A stretch of DNA of 64,000 nucleotides from Providencia alcalifaciens (GCA_025961275.1 JAOQNJ010000001.1:4423353-4487352); one strand, 5' to 3'; positions 1-9,709 are shown, counted from the first letter of the stretch. Translations and numbers: made by a program. The notes: a model not told the origin generated them from the sequence alone.

Positions 1-1714
1 ATCATTAGGTGAGATCGTTAAAGAAGAGCTAGGTCCAATTCCAGGAACCTTGGCTCTTTTTGGTTGTTTCCTTATTATGATCATTATTCTTGCCGTGTTA
101 GCACTGATTGTGGTTAAAGCACTGGCAGAAAGCCCATGGGGTGTGTTTACCGTTTGTTCGACTGTACCGATTGCGCTATTTATGGGGATATATATGCGAT
201 ATATCCGACCGGGGCGTGTGGGTGAAGTCTCGGCTATCGGTATCATTCTATTAGTTCTATCAATTTGGTTTGGTGGTGTTATCGCTCATGACCCATACTG
301 GGGCCCAGCACTAACCTTTAAAGATACAACAATTACTTATGTATTAGTCGGTTATGCATTTATTTCTGCTCTGCTACCTGTTTGGTTGATCTTGGCGCCA
401 CGAGACTATCTGGCGACCTTCTTGAAAATAGGGGTAATTGTTGGTTTAGCTATCGGTATTGTGATCTTAAATCCCGAGCTGAAAATGCCTGCAGTAACTC
501 AATACGTTGATGGTACTGGTCCTGTGTGGAAAGGAACATTATTTCCATTCCTGTTTATCACCATTGCTTGTGGTGCCGTATCTGGTTTCCACGCATTGAT
601 TGCATCGGGTACAACACCTAAGTTACTGGCTAACGAAAAAGATGCGCGTTATATCGGTTATGGTGCGATGTTGATGGAATCCTTTGTTGCAATTATGGCA
701 TTGGTTGCAGCCTCTATCATCGAACCAGGTCTTTATTTTGCGATGAATACCCCTCCAGCAGCTTTAGGTATCACAATGCCTAACCTACATGAATTGGGTG
801 GCCCTGATGGCGCGATGATTATGGCCCAGCTGAAAGATGTTTCTGTTCACGCAGCAGCGACAATCAGTTCATGGGGCTTTGTCATTTCGCCTGAGCAAAT
901 TATGCAAACTGCGAAAGATATCGGTGAACCTTCCGTTCTGAACCGTGCTGGTGGTGCTCCAACCTTAGCTGTTGGTATTGCTTATGTATTCCATGAAATC
1001 ATTCCGGCGGCAAATATGGGCTTCTGGTACCACTTTGGTATTTTGTTCGAAGCACTGTTTATCTTAACTGCATTGGATGCGGGAACGCGCTCAGGTCGTT
1101 TCATGCTACAAGATTTGCTCGGTAACTTTGTTCCCGGCTTGAAAAAAACTGACTCACTGGTTGCAGGTATTATCGGAACGGCGGGCTGTGTTGGCTTGTG
1201 GGGCTACTTGTTGTATCAAGGAGTTGTCGATCCATTAGGCGGCGTTAAGAGCCTATGGCCTCTGTTCGGTATATCGAACCAGATGCTAGCAGCGGTTGCC
1301 TTAGTTCTCAGTACGGTTGTGTTGATTAAAATGAAGCGCAGCAAATATATCTACGTCACTGTATTACCAGCGGTATGGTTGCTAATTTGTACTACATGGG
1401 CATTGGGACTGAAATTATTCAGTGAAAACCCACAACTCGAAGGCTTCTTGTATTTAGCGAAAGCGTATAAAGAGAAGATTGCTGCGGGTGGCGCAGATTT
1501 AACCGCACAACAAATCACGGACATGAATCACATTATTATCAATAACTATACGAATGCGGGTCTGAGTATCCTGTTCTTAGTTGTCGTCTACGGTATTATT
1601 TTCTATGGTATCAGAATGGGTATTAAGTCTTATAAAAACCCAGAACGTACCGATGCAGAGACACCGTATGTACCTGTACCTAAAGAAGGTGTGAAAATTT
1701 CATCGTCACATTAA
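1..1714 (+). CDS. btsT: Pyruvate/H+ symporter BtsT, CstA family (5' end outside window)
   Basis: Inner-membrane carrier of the CstA family that takes up pyruvate in E. coli. The reading frame is already open at base 2 (SLGEIVKEELGPIPGT), so the N-terminus lies outside the window; the family protein is about 716 residues and about 570 are present here. The visible part is very hydrophobic, with many membrane segments and the conserved run ALAESPWGVFTVCSTVP. The C-terminal end ETPYVPVPKEGVKISSSH is the BtsT-type ending, and the downstream yjiX-yjiA genes match the btsT operon rather than the cstA-ybdD pair. In E. coli the BtsSR two-component system regulates this gene; no regulatory DNA is visible here because the promoter is outside the window. 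A TTG at 50 is an internal codon, not the start. Confidence 0.93.
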   Translation, partial: SLGEIVKEELGPIPGTLALFGCFLIMIIILAVLALIVVKALAESPWGVFTVCSTVPIALFMGIYMRYIRPGRVGEVSAIGIILLVLSIWFGGVIAHDPYWGPALTFKDTTITYVLVGYAFISALLPVWLILAPRDYLATFLKIGVIVGLAIGIVILNPELKMPAVTQYVDGTGPVWKGTLFPFLFITIACGAVSGFHALIASGTTPKLLANEKDARYIGYGAMLMESFVAIMALVAASIIEPGLYFAMNTPPAALGITMPNLHELGGPDGAMIMAQLKDVSVHAAATISSWGFVISPEQIMQTAKDIGEPSVLNRAGGAPTLAVGIAYVFHEIIPAANMGFWYHFGILFEALFILTALDAGTRSGRFMLQDLLGNFVPGLKKTDSLVAGIIGTAGCVGLWGYLLYQGVVDPLGGVKSLWPLFGISNQMLAAVALVLSTVVLIKMKRSKYIYVTVLPAVWLLICTTWALGLKLFSENPQLEGFLYLAKAYKEKIAAGGADLTAQQITDMNHIIINNYTNAGLSILFLVVVYGIIFYGIRMGIKSYKNPERTDAETPYVPVPKEGVKISSSH

Positions 1715-1784
1715 TCTTTAGTACATAAATAGTGCCCTGCATCGTGAATAAATACGATGTAGGGCATTTGTATTGGAGCGTATT

Positions 1785-1988
1785 ATGTTTGGAAATTTAG
1801 GCAAAACAGGTAAATACCTAGGGCAAGCTGCTAGGATGTTAGTGGGCATTCCGGACTATGATACCTATGTACAACATATGAAAGATAATCATCCTGATAA
1901 GCCCGTAATGACTTACAAAGAGTTTTTTCGGGAACGCCAAGATGCTCGTTATGGTGGAAGTGGTAAAGGCGGATTTCGCTGCTGTTAA
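1785..1988 (+). CDS. yjiX: YbdD/YjiX family small protein
   Basis: A 67-residue protein of the YbdD/YjiX family, which almost always accompanies CstA/BtsT transporters; its molecular role is not established. It begins [16 protein letters not shown], has the family core [18 protein letters not shown], and ends in the typical GGFRCC, with a C-terminal Cys pair. The ATG at 1785 is chosen because GGAG at 1775-1778 is well placed and the length equals the E. coli protein; an in-frame TTG at 1773 lies too close to that site. It lies 70 bp after btsT and 23 bp before yjiA, so the three are probably one transcript. Confidence 0.92.
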   Translation: MFGNLGKTGKYLGQAARMLVGIPDYDTYVQHMKDNHPDKPVMTYKEFFRERQDARYGGSGKGGFRCC

Positions 1989-2011
1989 TCAATGATGTAA
2001 TGAGGAAGACA

Positions 2012-2971
2012 ATGAAAGCTATCCCTGTAACTATTCTGACGGGTTTTCTCGGTGCGGGAAAAACCACCTTACTACGCCATATTCTTCAGGCTGATCATGG
2101 GCATAAAATTGCTGTCATTGAAAATGAATTTGGTGAAGTGCCGATTGATAATGCTTTAATTGGTGATCGTGCAACGCAAATTACCACGCTGAGTAATGGT
2201 TGTATTTGTTGTAGCCGCTCCAATGAATTGGAAAATGCATTATTAGACCTGTTAGATGGCTTAGATACGGGTAAGCTTGATTTTGATAGGTTAGTGATTG
2301 AATGTACGGGAATGGCCGATCCGGGACCCATCACGCAAACCTTTTTTTCACATGAAATATTATGTGAACGTTTTTTATTGGATGGCATTATCACTTTGGT
2401 GGATGCGGTTCATGCTGACAAACAACTCGATGATTTCGCCATAGCACAGGCGCAAATTGGTTATGCAGATAGGATTTTATTAACCAAAACTGATGTACAG
2501 CCTGACCATGATGCTTTAAGCGAACGCCTACAGCGCATGAATGCGCGAGCACCTATTTATTCGGTTACTTATGGTGATATTAATCTCGAATTATTGTTTG
2601 ATATCGAAGGATTCCTATTAGATTCACAGCTTAAAGTGAGTCAGCCTACTTTTCGATTTGCACCAAAACAGCAAAATGAAGTCAGTTCAATTGTTGTGGA
2701 GTTTGATTATCCGGTTGAACTGATGGCTGTGTCTGAAGTGATGGAAAATCTGCTTGTTAGTTTTGCGGATAACTTATTACGTTATAAAGGGATCTTATCG
2801 ATAAAAGATGAGCCTAAGCGTTTGCTTTTCCAAGGTGTCCAGCGCCTATACAGTGCAGATTGGGATAGAGACTGGGAAGAAAATGAAACATGCAAAAGTG
2901 TTTTAGTCTTTATTGGTATTAATTTGCCTGAAGAGATAATCCGCGAAAAATTTGCCGAATTGGCTTCATGA
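2012..2971 (+). CDS. yjiA: COG0523-type P-loop GTPase YjiA
   Basis: Metal-binding GTPase of the CobW/COG0523 family, 319 residues. Visible motifs are the Walker A GFLGAGKTT near the N-terminus, the family metal motif CICC inside NGCICCSRSNELE, the ECTGMADPGP segment, and TKTD as the guanine-specificity motif. The C-terminal CobW_C part ends with LLFQGVQRLYSADWDR. The ATG at 2012 follows GAGGAAG and gives the E. coli length; an ATG at 2000 would add four residues without a good ribosome site. It is the last gene of the btsT-yjiX-yjiA set. The E. coli protein binds Zn/Co/Ni and hydrolyses GTP slowly; its physiological client is unknown. Confidence 0.93.
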   Translation: MKAIPVTILTGFLGAGKTTLLRHILQADHGHKIAVIENEFGEVPIDNALIGDRATQITTLSNGCICCSRSNELENALLDLLDGLDTGKLDFDRLVIECTGMADPGPITQTFFSHEILCERFLLDGIITLVDAVHADKQLDDFAIAQAQIGYADRILLTKTDVQPDHDALSERLQRMNARAPIYSVTYGDINLELLFDIEGFLLDSQLKVSQPTFRFAPKQQNEVSSIVVEFDYPVELMAVSEVMENLLVSFADNLLRYKGILSIKDEPKRLLFQGVQRLYSADWDRDWEENETCKSVLVFIGINLPEEIIREKFAELAS

Positions 2972-2993
2972 TCTCATCGTATTTCAGTTTCGT

Positions 2994-3021
2994 AAAAAAC
3001 AGACCTCTAAAGTAGAGGCCT
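2994..3021 (-). terminator. Probable cyuA terminator
   Basis: A 9-bp stem (AGGCCTCTA / TAGAGGTCT, loop CTT) followed on the minus strand by a T6 run. The one non-Watson-Crick pair is a G-U in minus-strand RNA but A-C in plus-strand RNA, so it is better suited to transcripts coming from cyuA. Confidence 0.6.
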
Positions 3022-3116
3022 CAGACTGCTGACAAACATATAATGTTTGACGGCAAGTCTAACAGGTTTTGAAAATAAACTAGGAAAATCAATTTATTGG
3101 TTTTCGGCTGATAACA

Positions 3117-3151
3117 CAAAGTGGGAAAAACGACACTTTTATCCCGCTTTG
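3117..3151. other. Hairpin between yjiA and cyuA
   Basis: Ten-base arms CAAAGTGGGA / TCCCGCTTTG can pair fully (one G-U) around a 15-base loop. There is no adjacent T run, so it may be an RNA-stabilising or processing hairpin rather than a terminator. Confidence 0.35.
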
Positions 3152-3161
3152 TTAACAACCT

Positions 3162-3190
3162 CAGACCTCTAAAAAATAGAGGCCTGTTTT
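3162..3190 (+). terminator. Possible yjiA operon terminator
   Basis: CAGACCTCTA and TAGAGGCCTG form a stem with one mismatch around an A5 loop, then TTTT. It is a near copy of the hairpin at 2994-3021. The two lie on opposite sides of a convergent junction, so transcripts from each side would read through the other's hairpin first. Confidence 0.4.
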
Positions 3191-3215
3191 CGAATATGCT
3201 GATAAGTAAATAAAA

Positions 3216-4541
3216 TTAGCGCGCTTTAGCCGCCATAATCTCAATAATTTGCATATCAGTATGGCGCATTGAACCCGCCGCTAAAGCACATAAATTGGCA
3301 ATGGACTGGTCAACATCATCGGAAACAATTCCATCTGAACCTCTTACGCAGCTATTATCGAGAGCCATTAACACCGCTTTGTAGGCGGCGCTTGCACTAG
3401 TAGATACTTTCATTGCACAGCTATTGGACGCGCCATCACAAATCATGCCACTCACATCACCAATCATGCTGCTGATTGCCATTGCGACGACTTCATAGCG
3501 AGGTTCAAGTAACCATGCTATCCCTGCGGCTGCACCCATTGCGGCAGTGGTTGCGGCACACAAAGCTGATAACGCAGGCAATTGGTTATGGATATAAATC
3601 GCCATCAAGTGAGATAACATTAAGGCCCGAGCTAATTGTTCTTCAGTTGATTGCAGATATTCTGCGGTTACAACAACTGGCATTGTGGCGGCAATTCCTT
3701 GATTACCTGAACCTGAATTGCTCATTGCAGGGAGTACTGCGCCACCCATTCGTGCATCAGAAGCAGCGGAAGTACGGATCATAATTTCGGACAAAAGGTC
3801 TTTTGATAATAAACCTCGATCACGCTGAGTTTGTAATGTTTTACCAATATGTAGGCCATAAACATTACGTAATCCCTCTTGAGATAATGCATCATTTAGG
3901 TCCGCAGCTTCTAATATAAAACGGATATCTTCAAGGGGAGCTTGTGTTGCAAATTGGTAGACAGCTTTTGCGGTGACAGTGGGCAAAGCGACATCAACGG
4001 CACAATCAGTTGTAAATTCATCTTGTGGTGCTTTTTGGGTGACATCAAAAATAACTTTACCGTTGCTGATTGTTTTTACCACGTGCGTGTGTGAACCTGC
4101 GATCATCACGGTGGCAGAACCTTGTTCAGTAAAAACAGTAGCTTCAGAATAGATAACATCGTCGCATGGATGCTTAATATCAACAGTCACTGAGCCTTGC
4201 GCCAGCATGTTTTTACTTTGCTCTATCGCGGAGAAGGTCACCGATTTAAGAACTTCGAGTCCAGCTTCTGCATCACCGCCAACAGCACCAAGCGCTGCGG
4301 CAATTGGGAGGCCGACCATTCCGGTTCCCGGAACAGTTACACCCATTCCATTTTTCATTAGGTTAGGTGAAACATATGCAACAACACGAATAACCTCACC
4401 ATTAACACATGCCGCTGCTTTTGCCGCTGCTAATGCTAAGGAAATCGGTTCAGTACATCCTAGCGCAGGCTTTACTTCTTGTTTTACAGCGCTGATAAAG
4501 TATTGCCAAAGCAGAGGCTGAGCATGTGTTTGCATTTGCAT
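3216..4541 (-). CDS. cyuA: L-cysteine desulfidase CyuA (UPF0597/YhaM family)
   Basis: Fe-S enzyme that degrades L-cysteine to pyruvate, ammonia and sulfide, used for anaerobic cysteine catabolism. The 441-residue product has the family signature [18 protein letters not shown] at the N-terminus, [18 protein letters not shown], and the C-terminal [20 protein letters not shown]; the conserved Cys residues in [12 protein letters not shown] and nearby are the expected cluster or active-site ligands. I chose the ATG at 4541 because TAGGA lies nine bases upstream and the N-terminus then matches E. coli length; an ATG at 4580 adds 13 residues with no ribosome site. E. coli cyuA sits beside cyuP and cyuR, but neither is nearby here, so it stands alone. 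Confidence 0.9.
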   Translation of the reverse strand: MQMQTHAQPLLWQYFISAVKQEVKPALGCTEPISLALAAAKAAACVNGEVIRVVAYVSPNLMKNGMGVTVPGTGMVGLPIAAALGAVGGDAEAGLEVLKSVTFSAIEQSKNMLAQGSVTVDIKHPCDDVIYSEATVFTEQGSATVMIAGSHTHVVKTISNGKVIFDVTQKAPQDEFTTDCAVDVALPTVTAKAVYQFATQAPLEDIRFILEAADLNDALSQEGLRNVYGLHIGKTLQTQRDRGLLSKDLLSEIMIRTSAASDARMGGAVLPAMSNSGSGNQGIAATMPVVVTAEYLQSTEEQLARALMLSHLMAIYIHNQLPALSALCAATTAAMGAAAGIAWLLEPRYEVVAMAISSMIGDVSGMICDGASNSCAMKVSTSASAAYKAVLMALDNSCVRGSDGIVSDDVDQSIANLCALAAGSMRHTDMQIIEIMAAKAR

Positions 4542-4748
4542 AACGAAATGTCCTAGAGAACCGCGGTTGAATACCGACATTTTAATGAATAATCAGGAGA
4601 AAGTTTTCATTATGTTAGAGGAAATAAAATGGTTTGGTAGAAATAATTTCCTCTTTTGATGGGTAAAGGAGAAAATATTTTCAAGTTTGAGCTATATCAA
4701 AGGGTATCCTACCTAAAACATTAGGTAGGATACGGTTGGTTTTTTAAT

Positions 4749-6095
4749 CTAATTTTCGAGGTCGAGTCTTTTATTTTGCCATCTGCGAGAGCGCCATCTC
4801 CATGCATTGGTTAAACCACGTAGCCACTCATCGGCAAAGAAGCCAATCCAGATACCGAGCAAGCCCATTTCCATTTTAATCCCGAGGAAATAGCCTAATG
4901 GAATAGCAACACCCCACATAAAAATAATTGCCGTACATAGCGGGAAGCGAGCATCACCGGATGCTCTCAAGGCGTTAACCATGACGATATTCAGGGTCCG
5001 CCCTGGTTCTAAAAATACTGACAGCAAAAATAGTGGTAGCAGTACTTTGATGATACCTTGGTCTTCCGTAATATTTTCAAGGATTGGATCACGGAGTAAC
5101 CAGAAGATAAATACCACGCCAATGGTGACATAAAACCCCATTTTTAGGCTTTTAATCCCGCGTCGGTAAGCGTCTTCAAAACGCTTAGCACCGACAAGGT
5201 GACCAACCATAATTTCATTACCAATACTGATCGAAATACCAAACAGCATGATGAACAGTGATAGCTGGAAGTAAAGTGTTTGAGCGGCAAGCGAGGTTTC
5301 ACCCATCAAACCGATGAACGCAGAAGCGGTCATAAAGTGCAGGATCCACACTAAGTTTTCACCTGCAGATGGCAACCCGATATGTAGGATTTTGCCTAAC
5401 ATATTGCTTGACCAGCGTACTAATAGTCGTGGGGTAAATTTGATTCTTAGCCCATAGAATAGCAGACCACTAAGTAGGATCACGGCAACTACACGACCCA
5501 CGACGGTTGACCATGCGACCCCTTCGAGTCCAAATTGCGGTAATCCAAAGAAACCATACAGCACAATCATGTTACCAAATACGGTGATTATGTTGGCGAT
5601 CAGTGTGACCCACATCGCGGGCTGTGCTTTCCCATACACGCGTAAACAGGCTGCAAGAATGATCGAGATAGCTTCAGGGATTAAACAAATTCCCAATATA
5701 TGTAGGTACGCATAACCATCGTCCATCAAATGTGATGGAGTATTCATGATGCTGAGGATTTTATAGCCAAAAAATAGGGTGACAAGTGCACTGGCAAATC
5801 CAAGCAAAAAGTTAAATGCGATAGAAATATGGATAGCCTGACTGGCTTTATCTCGGCGCCCGGCGCCTAGATATTGAGCGATAACAACACTGCAACCCAC
5901 ACTAATAAAGGTAAATATAGTAATAAAAAGGTCAAATACCTGATTACCCACTCCCATTGCAGCAAGGTAGGCTGTCGAAACATGGCTAACCATGTAGGTA
6001 TTGATAAGTAATGTGGCCAGATGAAGAAAAATATCAATAAATATCGGCCAACTGAGAGAGAAAAGCGATCTCTCAGTGACATTGGATTGGGGCAT
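4749..6095 (-). CDS. MATE family multidrug exporter
   Basis: Inner-membrane cation/drug antiporter of the MATE family, 448 residues with about 12 membrane segments. Evidence is the N-terminal half beginning LSWPIFIDIFLHLATLLINTYMV, the motif VGCSVVIAQYLGAGR, and the repeat of this pattern in the second half (ISISIGNEIMVGHLVGAKR), the internal two-fold symmetry of the family. The C-terminus is basic and cytoplasmic. AAGG ten bases upstream of the ATG supports the start. It is a single gene, and the substrate cannot be read from the sequence; it does not clearly match NorM or DinF from memory. Confidence 0.85.
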   Translation of the reverse strand: MPQSNVTERSLFSLSWPIFIDIFLHLATLLINTYMVSHVSTAYLAAMGVGNQVFDLFITIFTFISVGCSVVIAQYLGAGRRDKASQAIHISIAFNFLLGFASALVTLFFGYKILSIMNTPSHLMDDGYAYLHILGICLIPEAISIILAACLRVYGKAQPAMWVTLIANIITVFGNMIVLYGFFGLPQFGLEGVAWSTVVGRVVAVILLSGLLFYGLRIKFTPRLLVRWSSNMLGKILHIGLPSAGENLVWILHFMTASAFIGLMGETSLAAQTLYFQLSLFIMLFGISISIGNEIMVGHLVGAKRFEDAYRRGIKSLKMGFYVTIGVVFIFWLLRDPILENITEDQGIIKVLLPLFLLSVFLEPGRTLNIVMVNALRASGDARFPLCTAIIFMWGVAIPLGYFLGIKMEMGLLGIWIGFFADEWLRGLTNAWRWRSRRWQNKRLDLEN

Positions 6096-6655
6096 TGAGA
6101 ACCTTCAATATAAAGTCATTAAGAATAAACTTGTCATGCGAAAAAATGGCATGGCGACTGTTGTTTATATCGTATGGTACACAATAATTTGAGTTATGTA
6201 CCTGTAATATGTTAATGCACCGTAAGACGGTAAAGCCTACTCCTCGGATCAAAGCGTCACTTATACCCACCGTGGTTTGTTCATAGAACAAAATCCATGG
6301 GGCGAATAAATGTATCTTGAATAATTTTGAATATCTGTTGATCGGAGTTTTTCGTAGAAATAGCGTTATTCGGTGCTTATACCGAAACTCACATAACTCG
6401 AGTCATTTTGGTTATAAAGGAAAAACGGCCAGATTCTACCTCTATTTATTCAGGGATAATAGAGTTTAATTGTGCTTATTTGCAACGAAGTTAATCTTTT
6501 GTTTACTTTTAATGATTCTGTTAGTTTATGGGGGCTCTATCTTAAGATTTTATGCAAAAATAATTCTCGGTGCGTGTGACCAACACTCATGCTACTTGAA
6601 TGATGACGAAATAAATCTTAGTGAAGAGACTACATCACACCAGTAAGGAGAAAAA
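6096..6655. other. 560-bp intergenic region between MATE gene and ddh
   Basis: Divergent spacer carrying the promoters of both neighbours. I see no open frame with a ribosome site, no strong terminator and no recognisable riboswitch core. The only clear signal is the AAGGAG ribosome site just before ddh (6643-6648). Confidence 0.4.
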
Positions 6656-7552
6656 ATGACAAAAATTAAAGCCGCAATAGTAGGCTACGGAAATATTGGC
6701 CGTTATGCTCTTGAAGCGGTATTGGCTGCGGATGATTTTGAATTTGTAGGCGTTGTACGTCGTAATGTTCAAGATATTCCTGTAGAATTGGCAGGATACA
6801 ATGTTGTTGATGATATTGAAAAACTCGGCCAAGTGGATGTCGCATTACTGTGTTCACCAACACGTGCGATTGGCGATCTGGCAGAGAAAATTTTAAGTCT
6901 TGGAATTAACACAGTAGACAGCTTTGATGTGCATTCGGATATTGTTGCGCTAAAAAATCGTTTAAATAAAGTGGCAAAAGAGCGTGATGCGGTTGCTATC
7001 GTTTCTGCGGGCTGGGATCCTGGTTCTGATTCTATTATGCGCGCGTTGATGTTAGCAATGGCACCAAAAGGGGTGACTTTCACTAACTTTGGTCCGGGAA
7101 TGAGTATGGGGCACAGTGTTGCTGCCAAGTCTATCGCGGGCGTTAAAGATGCATTGTCGGTAACGATCCCTCTCGGTACTGGTGTTCATCGCCGTATGGT
7201 GTATATCGAGCTAGAGACCGGTGCAAAATTTGATGAAGTCGCTCAGGCAATTAAAGCAGATAGTTATTTTTCTTCTGATGAAACGCATATCCGCCAAGTT
7301 GACAGTGTAGATGCATTAAAAGATGTCGGTCATGGTGTGCACATGACTCATAAAGGGGTTTCTGGTGCGACACACAATCAACTATTTGAATATTCAATGC
7401 GTATTAATAACCCTGCATTAACGTCGCAATTTATGGTTTCAGCCGCGAGAGCGACAATGAAGCAAGCTTCAGGTGCTTATACCGTGATTGAAATCCCACC
7501 GGTTAATTTTTTACAAGGTGAGCTCGATAGTTTGATCGCTAAGTTAGTTTAA
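6656..7552 (+). CDS. ddh: meso-Diaminopimelate D-dehydrogenase, type II
   Basis: NADP-dependent dehydrogenase interconverting meso-2,6-diaminopimelate and L-2-amino-6-oxopimelate, a one-step bypass in the lysine/peptidoglycan pathway. The 298-residue product opens with the Rossmann motif VGYGNIGRYALE, then VGVVRRN, and carries SAGWDPGSDSIMRAL, NFGPGMSMGHSVAAKSI and HMTHKGVSGATHNQL. These, and the lack of the longer insert of the Corynebacterium enzyme, match the short type II enzymes such as that of Symbiobacterium thermophilum (comparison from memory). AAGGAG is well placed before the ATG. The gene stands alone between an exporter and a membrane protein. A related amino-acid dehydrogenase activity cannot be excluded. 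Confidence 0.85.
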   Translation: MTKIKAAIVGYGNIGRYALEAVLAADDFEFVGVVRRNVQDIPVELAGYNVVDDIEKLGQVDVALLCSPTRAIGDLAEKILSLGINTVDSFDVHSDIVALKNRLNKVAKERDAVAIVSAGWDPGSDSIMRALMLAMAPKGVTFTNFGPGMSMGHSVAAKSIAGVKDALSVTIPLGTGVHRRMVYIELETGAKFDEVAQAIKADSYFSSDETHIRQVDSVDALKDVGHGVHMTHKGVSGATHNQLFEYSMRINNPALTSQFMVSAARATMKQASGAYTVIEIPPVNFLQGELDSLIAKLV

Positions 7553-8005
7553 CTGCAGAATATGTTACTAGTCTGATCGCCTCGTTGTGAATCCCGAATC
7601 ATGGTATTTGCTGTGACTCGGGGTATCTTCATGAAAACCGCATACCTATATTAGGGACTGTTGATCTTTACTGCTTATTTTTACCGCACTAATTGATTGA
7701 AATGACATAAATTTCATTATGTCACCTATTGAGGTTATTAAAAAACATCATCACAACCCTAAACCGTAAAGGAAAGCACCTTTCGGGTTCGATTAAACGT
7801 GATTTTTCGCTGTGTTGAGCGGCTCTTGCCTAGTCCACTAGGTGGCGAGCTCTTTTTGTCTTAACTAAAGACGTGTAATTCGAATGAAAATTGACCTTCA
7901 AAGATAAACAGCCTCTAGTAAAAAGATTATTTTTTAACTTAAGTCAGATAAACTTAGGTTATTATGTATGGCTAAAAAATAAATTATAGGGAAAAATTGA
8001 TTTAT
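7553..8005. other. 450-bp intergenic region after ddh
   Basis: No gene seen. It holds an imperfect hairpin directly after ddh (CCCGAATCA at 7593-7601 with TGACTCGGG at 7614-7622) and a second hairpin with a T run near 7817-7857. The segment ending at that second hairpin could encode a small RNA, but no promoter was convincingly identified. Confidence 0.35.
7817..7857 (+). terminator. Hairpin with T5 tail, possible terminator
   Basis: GAGC (7817-7820) pairs with GCTC (7849-7852), and an inner stem around the loop TCCA (CCTAG / CTAGG) extends it with several G-U pairs. T5 follows. It lies 265 bp after ddh, so it either ends ddh read-through or an unannotated short transcript. Confidence 0.4.
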
Positions 8006-8821
8006 ATGACTGATAATCAAGGAAATAAAAATAATAAGCAGCATGGTAAATTAGATTCCAAGCCCTTTTTTCCATTAGAAAAAAAAACACAAAATATTAT
8101 TGATGATAAAAATGGATTTAATGCCTTACGTTTTTTTTCAAAAATGATAGACATTGGTTTTTCCCTTTTTTATATCGGGTTTATTGTTTCGGTCTGGTTT
8201 TATCCGGAGTATTATACTGTGGATATTATTTATAACCTGAGCATGGTACTTATTTTTGAATTTATTTTAGTACATTCAGGTGTTTTTATGGCGATTACGA
8301 AGAATATATTCATTTTACTGGGTATTGCATTAGTTTATGGATTATTTGCCTTAGCATTTAATTACTCAGTACTCGGAGACTCGCCGATTATTCTTTATGT
8401 ATACAGTTTAACGATTCTTAATCGTATTTTATTTGGGCTCAGTAGCCGCTCTGATGAAGAACGCCAACAGAATCTTGGTTATTCTGCATTAATGGTTATT
8501 AATTTTATGTTTTGCATCTTTTTGATACTCATCTGCTCTAAACTTATTCCTTATGGTGGCTTGACACCGGATTATTTATTATCGCTGAACTATTATAACT
8601 CGTTCTCTTTAGGCGGTGAATTTCCTGAAAACCCGCATATCGCTTTTGCGTTTGGGGTTTTGTATTTTAGTTTACCGCTAGTAATGCCATTTATCATGAA
8701 GCAACTAGGTAAAAAGTATGATCAAGGCGATCAAATAAAGCAGGGAACAGTACAGGTACAGTGGCGTGAACCACAGAAAAAGAGTAAAAAGAGTAAAAAA
8801 AATAATAAACGTAAAAAATAA
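8006..8821 (+). CDS. Hypothetical polytopic membrane protein with lysine-rich tail
   Basis: I do not recognise this 271-residue protein. It has a polar, Asn/Lys-rich N-terminus of about 40 residues, then about six hydrophobic segments (for example GFSLFYIGFIVSVWFY, ILLGIALVYGLFALAF, MFCIFLILICSKL, and GVLYFSLPLVMPF near the end). It ends in a strongly basic cytoplasmic tail made of repeated KKS/KKN units (KKSKKSKKNNKRKK). Base composition is AT-rich, more so than the flanking enzymes. The ATG at 8006 is preferred; a TTG at 7997 sits five bases after AGGG and is the alternative. It stands alone, and the gene order gives no functional hint. Confidence 0.6.
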   Translation: MTDNQGNKNNKQHGKLDSKPFFPLEKKTQNIIDDKNGFNALRFFSKMIDIGFSLFYIGFIVSVWFYPEYYTVDIIYNLSMVLIFEFILVHSGVFMAITKNIFILLGIALVYGLFALAFNYSVLGDSPIILYVYSLTILNRILFGLSSRSDEERQQNLGYSALMVINFMFCIFLILICSKLIPYGGLTPDYLLSLNYYNSFSLGGEFPENPHIAFAFGVLYFSLPLVMPFIMKQLGKKYDQGDQIKQGTVQVQWREPQKKSKKSKKNNKRKK

Positions 8822-8823
8822 AA

Positions 8824-8843
8824 GCGCCTACCGAAGTAGGCGC
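8824..8843 (-). terminator. Terminator of the Tm-1-like operon
   Basis: Perfect 8-bp stem GCGCCTAC / GTAGGCGC with a four-base loop. On the minus strand it is followed by TTTTATTTTTT, so it ends the minus-strand operon whose last stop codon is at 8872. Confidence 0.8.
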
Positions 8844-8871
8844 CCTGGTGTTGGCAAGGCCATAAAAAGTA

Positions 8872-9699
8872 TTAACGCGTAATTGATTTAAATTTTGTAG
8901 TCGTTTCAGTTAATGCAACTTCAGTAGGTAAACGTTCCATCGAACTTGCACCATAGAAACCATGGCAATTTGGGCAGTTAGCTAAAATATATTCAGCATC
9001 TTCTGGTGTCGCGATTGGTCCGCCATGGCACAGTACAATCACATCATCACGCACTGATTTTGCTGCTTTTGCCCAATCATTGATTAATGGAACACAGTCT
9101 TTCAGTGTTAATGCTGTTTCTGCACCAATATTGCCACCAGTAGTTAAACCCATGTGTGGAACAATGATATCCGCACCCGCTTCAGTCATTGCAATCGCAT
9201 CTTCACGACTGAATACATAAGGTGTGGTTAATAAGTCTTTCTCATGAGCGAGTCGGATCATATCGACTTCTAAGCCATAGCCCATTCCTGTTTCTTCAAG
9301 ATTGGCTCTAAAGTTACCATCAATTAAGCCAACGGTTGGGAAGTTTTGGACACCAGCAAAGCCCGTTGCTTTTATTTCATCAAGAAAACGATCGAACTGG
9401 CAGAAGGGATCCGTACCGTTAACGCCAGCAAGTACAGGGGTATGTTTAACCACGGGCAATACTTCTTTTGCCATATCCATCACGATTTCATTGGCATTAC
9501 CGTAAGCTAATAAGCCTGCGAGCGAGCCACGCCCAGCCATACGATATCGACCCGAATTATAAATGACAATTAAGTCGATGCCGCCAGCTTCTTCACATTT
9601 GGCAGATAGGCCAGTGCCTGCACCACCACCGATAATTGGCTCGCCTCGAGCAATCATAGCTCTGAAGTTGCTCAGTAAGCTTTCGCGATTATGTTTCAT
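8872..9699 (-). CDS. TIM-barrel phosphoenolpyruvate hydrolase-like protein (Tm-1 C-terminal domain homologue)
   Basis: A 275-residue protein of the TIM-barrel family annotated as PEP hydrolase-like or TIM-barrel signal transduction protein. Visible motifs are the N-terminal [19 protein letters not shown], the strand [18 protein letters not shown], a central [15 protein letters not shown], and the end [17 protein letters not shown] plus [12 protein letters not shown]. In the plant resistance protein Tm-1 this domain is fused behind an UPF0261 domain; here the two are separate genes 10 bp apart, UPF0261 first, so co-translation and a shared complex or pathway are likely. The biochemical reaction in bacteria is not established. 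The short, complete barrel shows no truncation. Confidence 0.8.
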   Translation of the reverse strand: MKHNRESLLSNFRAMIARGEPIIGGGAGTGLSAKCEEAGGIDLIVIYNSGRYRMAGRGSLAGLLAYGNANEIVMDMAKEVLPVVKHTPVLAGVNGTDPFCQFDRFLDEIKATGFAGVQNFPTVGLIDGNFRANLEETGMGYGLEVDMIRLAHEKDLLTTPYVFSREDAIAMTEAGADIIVPHMGLTTGGNIGAETALTLKDCVPLINDWAKAAKSVRDDVIVLCHGGPIATPEDAEYILANCPNCHGFYGASSMERLPTEVALTETTTKFKSITR

Positions 9700-9709
9700 T
9701 GATGAACCC

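Noticed and set aside
6096-6655. Lysine riboswitch in front of ddh
   Set aside because: The conserved L-box core could not be found by eye in the spacer.
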